A DNA stretch of 64,000 nucleotides from Nocardioides faecalis (lineage in GTDB: Bacteria > Actinomycetota > Actinomycetes > Propionibacteriales > Nocardioidaceae): positions 3,534,001 through 3,598,000 of the forward strand of contig NZ_CP074406.1 of assembly GCF_018388425.1 (NCBI RefSeq), read 5' to 3'. Of this stretch, positions 59,545 to 64,000 are shown piece by piece; positions within the stretch are counted from its first letter, which is position 1, and each line of letters opens with the position of its first letter. The translations under genes and the position numbers were made by a program. The notes below the pieces were generated by a model. That model saw nothing but the letters and a program-made list of their open reading frames with translations, was not told the origin of the DNA and did no database searches.

Positions 59545-61040
59545 GCGGCGAGCAGACCCAGGAACAGGTCGGCGAGCAGGCGGGCGAACAGGCCCTGGAG
59601 CACCTCGACGTGCTCATCATCGGGGCCGGGCTGTCCGGCATCGACGCCGCCTACCACGTGGGCACCGGGCTGCCGGGGGCGTCGTACGCCGTGCTGGAGA
59701 TGCGGGACACCCTGGGCGGCACCTGGGACCTGTTCCGCTACCCCGGTGTGCGCTCGGACTCCGACATGCACACCCTCGGCTTCAGCTGGCGGCCCTGGCT
59801 CGCCGAGCAGGCCATCGCCGACGGCGCCTCGATCCGGGCCTACCTCGCCGAGACCGCCGCGGAGCACGGCATCGACGCCCACATCCGCTACCACCACAAG
59901 GTGGTGCGCGCCGACTTCTGCACCGCCGGGGCCCGGTGGACGGTGACGGTGCAGCGCACCGACACCGGCGAGACGATGCGGCTGACGGCGGGGTTCCTGT
60001 TCGCCACCTCCGGCTACTACGACTACGCCGCCGGCTACACCCCCGAGCTGCCCGGGATCGGCGACTACGCCGGCGAGGTGGTGCACCCGCAGCACTGGCC
60101 GGCCGACCTCGACCACACCGGCAAGCGTGTCGTGGTGATCGGCTCGGGCGCGACCGCGGTCACCCTGGTGCCGGCCCTGGCCGGCAGCGGCGCCGAGCAT
60201 GTCACGATGCTGCAGCGCACGCCGACGTACGTCGTCAGCCAGCCGGGCCGCGACCCGCTGGTGCGCCGGCTGCGCCGCGTGCTGCCCGCGCGGGTCGCCG
60301 CGCGGGTGGGCCGGGGTCGCTCGCTGGTGATGCACATCGGCTTCTACGAGTTCTGCCAACGCTTCCCCGACGCCGCGCGCGGCTACCTGCGCCGGATGAC
60401 CGCACGGCAGCTGCCGCCCGACCTCGACGTGGACGAGCACTTCTCGCCGCCGTACGACCCCTGGGACCAGCGGCTGTGCCTGGTGCCCGACGGCGACCTG
60501 TTCCGGGCGCTGCGCAAGCACAGCGTGGACGTGGTCACCGACCACATCGAGACCTTCACCCCGACCGGGATCCGGCTGACCTCGGGGCGCGAGCTGGAGG
60601 CCGACCTCGTCGTCACCGCGACCGGACTCAACCTGCTCGCGTTCGGCGGCGCCACCCTGGCCGTGGACGGCACCGACGTCGTGCTGCCCGACACGATGGC
60701 GTTCCAGGGGATGATGCTCAGCGGCGTGCCGAACTTCGCGTTCGTCATCGGCTACACCAACGCGTCGTGGACGCTGAAGGCCGACCTGGTCTGCTCCTAC
60801 GTCACCCGGGTGCTGCGGCACATGGACGAGAACGGGCTACGCACCGTCGTACCGCGGCGCGACCCGGACGTCGCCGAGGAGCCGTTCCTCGACTTCGCCG
60901 CCGGCTACGTGCTGCGCGCCGTCGACGAGTTCCCGCGGCAGGGGTCGCGCGAGCCGTGGCGGCTGCGGATGAACTACTTCCGCGACCGCCGCGTCCTCGC
61001 CCGCCCCGTCACCCACCCCGCGCTGGAGTACTCGGCCTGA
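59541..61040 (+). CDS. Flavin-containing monooxygenase (Baeyer-Villiger type)
   Basis: 499 residues with FAD motif DVLIIGAGLSGIDAAYHVG, NADP motif KRVVVIGSGATAVTLVPAL, and GGTWDLFRYPGVRSDSDMHTLGFSWRPW, the fingerprint region of the EthA/Baeyer-Villiger group. It is expected to oxidise ketones or sulfides using NADPH and O2. The ATG at 59541 overlaps the stop of the preceding gene by four bases, so it belongs to the four-gene unit although such enzymes have no known link with WXG proteins. It is followed directly by the palindromic 22-bp array. Confidence 0.9.
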   Translation: MSGEQTQEQVGEQAGEQALEHLDVLIIGAGLSGIDAAYHVGTGLPGASYAVLEMRDTLGGTWDLFRYPGVRSDSDMHTLGFSWRPWLAEQAIADGASIRAYLAETAAEHGIDAHIRYHHKVVRADFCTAGARWTVTVQRTDTGETMRLTAGFLFATSGYYDYAAGYTPELPGIGDYAGEVVHPQHWPADLDHTGKRVVVIGSGATAVTLVPALAGSGAEHVTMLQRTPTYVVSQPGRDPLVRRLRRVLPARVAARVGRGRSLVMHIGFYEFCQRFPDAARGYLRRMTARQLPPDLDVDEHFSPPYDPWDQRLCLVPDGDLFRALRKHSVDVVTDHIETFTPTGIRLTSGRELEADLVVTATGLNLLAFGGATLAVDGTDVVLPDTMAFQGMMLSGVPNFAFVIGYTNASWTLKADLVCSYVTRVLRHMDENGLRTVVPRRDPDVAEEPFLDFAAGYVLRAVDEFPRQGSREPWRLRMNYFRDRRVLARPVTHPALEYSA

Positions 61041-61060
61041 CCCGACCCCTCCCGCCCCGC

Positions 61061-61301
61061 CGAATCCCCCCTTGTGGTCCGCCGAATCGACTCTTGTGGT
61101 CGCGCGAATCACCTGGTGTGGTCGGTCGAATCGCTCCCTGTGGCTGGGCGAATCTCCTCTTGTGGTCGGGTGGATGTCCCGTCGCCATCGAGACACCCAG
61201 AAGGGGCGATTCGACGGTGCACAACGAGCAATTCGACCGACCACACCAGGTGATTCGGCGGACCACAGAGGGTGATTCGGCGGTGCAGGAGGGGAGATTC
61301 G
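61061..61301. repeat. Palindromic array of five plus five 22-bp units
   Basis: Forward units of exactly 22 bp start at 61061, 61083, 61105, 61127 and 61149, each as CGAATC-N6-TGTGG followed by about 5 variable bases. A 21-bp spacer (61171-61191) precedes five inverted units ending in GATTCG or CAATTCG at 61213, 61235, 61257, 61279 and 61301. Units three of both halves (61105-61126 and 61236-61257) are perfect complements; the rest pair imperfectly, so the whole may form a long stem. It fills the space between the monooxygenase stop and the VWA gene stop at 61303. Confidence 0.96.
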
Positions 61302-61302
61302 G

Positions 61303-62709
61303 CTACCAGGCCAGGTCGTGCACGAACTCGCTGAGCTGGGAGAGGTTGCGGCACTCGAACATCGGGACGATCTGGCGGTACGTCGGAGCGGCGGAGTCGC
61401 CGGTGCCCCAGTTGCGCTCGTGCTCGGGGTTGAGCCAGAAGGAGCGCTTCACGGAGCCGGCGAGGTCGCGCAGCGTCTGCTCGTGCAGGTCGCTGTAGTT
61501 GGAGCGCGCGTCACCGAGCACGAGCAGGGTGGTGCGCGGGGTGAGCGCGTCGGGGTGCAGCTCGGCGAACTTGCTGAACGCGCGGCCGTAGTTGGTGCGG
61601 CCCCACAGGGCGGCCTTGCTGGCGCTGGCCGACAGGTCGGCGAGGACGTCGACCGGGTCGGCGCCGGGGCGGAAGTGCCCGGTCACCTCGTGCACGTGGT
61701 CGATGAAGGTGAAGGCGCGCATCGACTGGAAGACCTCGCGCAGCGCGAACATGAACAGCAGCGTGAAGCCCGCGAAGCTCGCCACCGAGCCGCTGACGTC
61801 GCACAGCACGACCAGGTCGGTGCGGTGCGGGCGCTTGGGCCGGTGGTGGGTGCTCAGCGGCACGCCGCCGGTGGCCATGGAGGCCCGCACGGTACGACGG
61901 AAGTCCAGCGGGGCGCTGCGGGCGTGCCGGGAGTGCTGCTCCTTGGCCAGCCGCGCGGCCAGGCGCCGGGCGAGCGGGAAGATCTCCTTGCGCATCTCGT
62001 CCAGGTCGGTGCGGCGCGCGGACATGAAGGCCAGCTTGTCGATGCTGGGCCGCACCGCGACCTGGGCGACGTGGTCGGGTCCCTTCTCCTCCGCGATCCG
62101 GCGCCGGGCGTCCCCCTCGACCAGCGCGGTGAACGCACCGATCCGCCGGTTGGCCTCGCGGCGCGCCTCGTCCTCGGCGGCGCCCTGCCCGAGCAGCCCG
62201 GCGACGAGACGGTCCACCAGCTCCTGGGGGGAGACGCGCTGCAGCGCCGTGTAGGCCGACCACGACGACAGCCCGGGGCCGCGGCCGGGCATCGACCCGA
62301 AGGCGCCGACCATCTCCGCGGCCATCCGGGCCAGCTCGGCCGGGTCCAGCTCGGCCGCCGCGAGCAGCCGGGCGAGCCGGTCGCGGAAGGCCAGCAGCGC
62401 GGTGGCGTTGTCGCGCGCCCCCGCCTCGTCGCCCGTCTGCTCCTCGGCTGCCGCGCCGTCGCCGACCAGGGCGGGGAAGTAGACGTCGAACAGCGCGTCG
62501 AACGTCGTACGTTGGGTGTGGCGTTTGACCAGGGTGGCCGCGAAGGCGTCCCGTACGGCGTCGCGGGAGCCCCAGTGCAGCGCGGACAGCGCGGCGACGG
62601 CGTCGAGGTCCTCGGCGAGCGAGACCGACAGCCCGGCGCCGCGCAGCGCCTCGACGAACGCCAGGTGGCGGTCGAGCAGGCCGGAGGTCTCGGACGGGGA
62701 GCGGTCCAT
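61303..62709 (-). CDS. VWA domain protein (CoxE-like)
   Basis: 468 residues. The N-terminal helical part (LLDRHLAFVEALRGAGLSVSLAEDLDAVAALSALHWGSRDAVRDAFAATLVK) and the C-terminal von Willebrand A domain with metal-site motif DVSGSV...LVVLCDVSGSVASFAG and TNYGRAF, LGDARSNYSDL correspond to the CoxE family, which pairs with MoxR ATPases in assembling or activating metalloenzymes. It lies 2 bp downstream of MoxR. Partner enzyme unknown; nothing in the window is an obvious client. Its stop codon is one base from the palindromic array. Confidence 0.9.
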   Translation of the reverse strand: MDRSPSETSGLLDRHLAFVEALRGAGLSVSLAEDLDAVAALSALHWGSRDAVRDAFAATLVKRHTQRTTFDALFDVYFPALVGDGAAAEEQTGDEAGARDNATALLAFRDRLARLLAAAELDPAELARMAAEMVGAFGSMPGRGPGLSSWSAYTALQRVSPQELVDRLVAGLLGQGAAEDEARREANRRIGAFTALVEGDARRRIAEEKGPDHVAQVAVRPSIDKLAFMSARRTDLDEMRKEIFPLARRLAARLAKEQHSRHARSAPLDFRRTVRASMATGGVPLSTHHRPKRPHRTDLVVLCDVSGSVASFAGFTLLFMFALREVFQSMRAFTFIDHVHEVTGHFRPGADPVDVLADLSASASKAALWGRTNYGRAFSKFAELHPDALTPRTTLLVLGDARSNYSDLHEQTLRDLAGSVKRSFWLNPEHERNWGTGDSAAPTYRQIVPMFECRNLSQLSEFVHDLAW

Positions 62710-62711
62710 GG

Positions 62712-63587
62712 TCAGGACCGTGCCAGCTTCAGCTCCTTGACCGCACGGTCGTGGTCGGACTGATGCTTGAGCACCGCACCGAGGGTCTCCGCGATCGCCT
62801 TGGCGTCGAGGTCACGGATCTCCAGGGCGATGAGGGTGCGCGCCCAGTCCACCGACTCGGCGATCGAGGGTGCCTTCTTCAGCTCCAGCTCGCGCAGCCG
62901 GCCGACGGTGGCGACGAGCTGCTCGGCGATCCGGTCCTCCAGGCCGGGGACCTGCCGGTGCAGGATCTCCCGCTCCCGGGCGGCGTCCGGGTAGTCCAGG
63001 TGCAGGTAGAGGCAGCGGCGCTTGACCGCCTCGCTCAGCTCGCGGCTGGCGTTGGAGGTCAGTACGACGAAGGGCCGGCGGGTCGCGGCGACGGTGCCCA
63101 GCTCGGGGATGGTGACCTGGAAGTCGCTGAGCACCTCCAGCAGCAGACCCTCGACCTCGATGTCGGTCTTGTCGACCTCGTCGATGAGCAACACGGTCGG
63201 CTCGTCGCGGCGGATGGCGCTGAGCAGCGGCCGGGTGAGCAGGAACTGCTCGCTGAAGATGTCGTCATGGGTGGCGTCCCAGTCCGCGCCGGCGCCGGCG
63301 GCGTTGGCCGCCTGGATGGCGAGCAGCTGCTTCTTGTAGTTCCACTCGTACAGGGCGCGGGCCTCGTCCAGGCCCTCGTAGCACTGCAGCCGCACCAGCT
63401 CCGCGCCCGTGGCCCGGGAGACGGCCTTGGCCAGCTCCGTCTTGCCCACGCCGGCCGGGCCCTCGAGCAGCAGCGGCTTCTCCAGCGCGCCGGCGAGGAA
63501 CGTGGTGGTCGCGGTCGCCGCGTCGGCCAGGTAGCCCACCGCGCCGAGCCGCTCGGTGGCCTCGGCCGGGGATTGGAACCAGGTCAT
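62712..63587 (-). CDS. MoxR-family AAA ATPase
   Basis: 291 residues. Walker A is LLLEGPAGVGKTELAKAV, Walker B LLIDEVDKTDIEVEGLLLEVLSD, sensor 1 VLTSNASRELSEAVKRRC and the arginine segment HLDYPDAAREREIL. It is the CoxD/MoxR type, working with the downstream VWA protein as a chaperone pair. ATG at 63587 is preferred; ATG 63596 (MGPM...) would add three residues. Confidence 0.93.
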   Translation of the reverse strand: MTWFQSPAEATERLGAVGYLADAATATTTFLAGALEKPLLLEGPAGVGKTELAKAVSRATGAELVRLQCYEGLDEARALYEWNYKKQLLAIQAANAAGAGADWDATHDDIFSEQFLLTRPLLSAIRRDEPTVLLIDEVDKTDIEVEGLLLEVLSDFQVTIPELGTVAATRRPFVVLTSNASRELSEAVKRRCLYLHLDYPDAAREREILHRQVPGLEDRIAEQLVATVGRLRELELKKAPSIAESVDWARTLIALEIRDLDAKAIAETLGAVLKHQSDHDRAVKELKLARS

Positions 63588-63754
63588 GGGCCCCATCCTG
63601 CCGGTAGAGCGCACATCCACGGACCGTGTCCCGCCCGCAGCCCGCGGGGGAAGCGCGTCCTTTGCTCGTGACCCGGCCCGGCGATCCTCGTTGAGTTCGA
63701 CAACGGATCGGTGATCGGCACGCCGTCGTCGGTGTGCAGGAAACGGGGGCCCAG

Positions 63755-64000
63755 GTGGACCGACTCTGTCTGCCCCAGCACTGGTTCCCGCGCCTGGTGG
63801 TGTGCTTCCGGACGGCCACCAGCGTCGCCGGGCTGATCCTGCTGGTCGGCCTCGCCGCCTTCGACCTGATCAGCGCCCCGCAGCCCAGCTCGCCGCGCGA
63901 GACCCTGGGCATGCGCTCCGGTCCCCTGGTGAAGATGATGGAGATCGAACGGTGCTCGCCCACCGGCTTCGACCGCTCTGTCGTCCCGCGCAAGGCGATC
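63755..64000 (+). CDS. Start of a membrane protein (3' end outside window)
   Basis: The frame is open to the window edge for 82 codons: VDRLCLPQHWFPRLVVCFRTATSVAGLILLVGLAAFDLISAPQPSSPRETLGMRSGPLVKMMEIERCSPTG. One membrane helix (TSVAGLILLVGLAAFDLI) is followed by a likely external part with a cysteine. GTG 63755 is taken as the start because GGGGG lies 5 bases upstream; GTG 63734 is in the same frame. No family recognised. It diverges from the MoxR gene with a promoter-sized gap. Confidence 0.5.
   Translation, partial: MDRLCLPQHWFPRLVVCFRTATSVAGLILLVGLAAFDLISAPQPSSPRETLGMRSGPLVKMMEIERCSPTGFDRSVVPRKAI

Overview
The window is about 70% GC DNA with the gene style of a soil actinobacterium: frequent GTG/TTG starts, ATGA/GTGA stop-start overlaps, lipoproteins, an ESX-like WXG protein, an EtfD-type quinone reductase, and KstR-, IdeR- and TetR-type operators. 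Protein style suggests Nocardioides or a close relative in the Nocardioidaceae; this rests on recognition, not on a search. Genes lie on both strands, almost no space is wasted, and no gap longer than 300 bases lacks a gene. There is no rRNA, prophage, insertion sequence or CRISPR array; one tRNA (Gly, CCC) is present.

Layout. 1-5.6 kb: FadE5-like acyl-CoA dehydrogenase (cut by the window edge), a cysteine-free Rrf2 regulator, an NTF2-fold protein behind a KstR-like box, DUF2461 protein, tRNA-Gly and an SGNH hydrolase. 5.6-11.3 kb: dcd, then an iron-box controlled ferric-siderophore operon (binding protein, two permeases, ATPase, siderophore-interacting reductase). 11.3-19 kb: a secreted CocE/NonD hydrolase with an apparent frameshift, EtfD with a very long motif-bearing tail, and an M1-type metallopeptidase lipoprotein. 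19-22.9 kb: an ssuDCBA-type sulfonate operon. 23-24.4 kb: a Ser/Thr kinase enclosed by two inverted 22-bp repeat arrays. 24.4-28.1 kb: branched-chain 2-oxoacid dehydrogenase E1a/E1b/E2. 28.2-32.5 kb: single-pass Gly/Pro-rich membrane proteins, a multi-pass membrane protein and a zinc peptidase. 32.5-39.4 kb: a three-gene transglutaminase / DUF2126 / circularly permuted ATP-grasp plus alpha-E operon. 39.5-44.2 kb: SDR, holin-like membrane protein, low-molecular-weight tyrosine phosphatase, 3-hydroxyacyl-CoA dehydrogenase, a DUF559 protein between two hairpin repeats, and a MarR regulator. 44.3-47.4 kb: fused isobutyryl-CoA mutase IcmF. 47.5-53.7 kb: MFS transporter, hot-dog protein, metal/cobalamin-receptor-like protein, NTF2 protein, VapB-like and LytR_C proteins, and a cation/proton antiporter. 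53.8-56.6 kb: a KstR-boxed FAD dehydrogenase and an aminotransferase. 56.6-61 kb: a four-gene unit of WXG-like protein, EspG-like protein, unknown protein and flavin monooxygenase. 61-64 kb: a palindromic 22-bp repeat array, a VWA/MoxR pair and the start of a membrane protein.

How the genes connect. Several encode acyl-CoA catabolism: BCKDH makes isobutyryl-CoA, IcmF interconverts it with butyryl-CoA, FadE5-like and 3-hydroxyacyl-CoA dehydrogenases oxidise chains, and EtfD passes electrons from ETF to menaquinone. Palindromes with a GGACRTCC core lie before both icmF and the hydroxyacyl-CoA dehydrogenase gene and suggest one MarR regulon. Two KstR-like boxes suggest steroid-linked genes.

The most unusual content is non-coding. 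Two repeat systems each consist of five 22-bp units facing five inverted 22-bp units, one enclosing the kinase gene and one forming a 241-bp palindrome, and a pair of 25-bp-arm hairpins encloses the DUF559 gene. The strongest protein-level oddity is the roughly 500-residue EtfD tail carrying nine S-L/M-F-D/G motifs.
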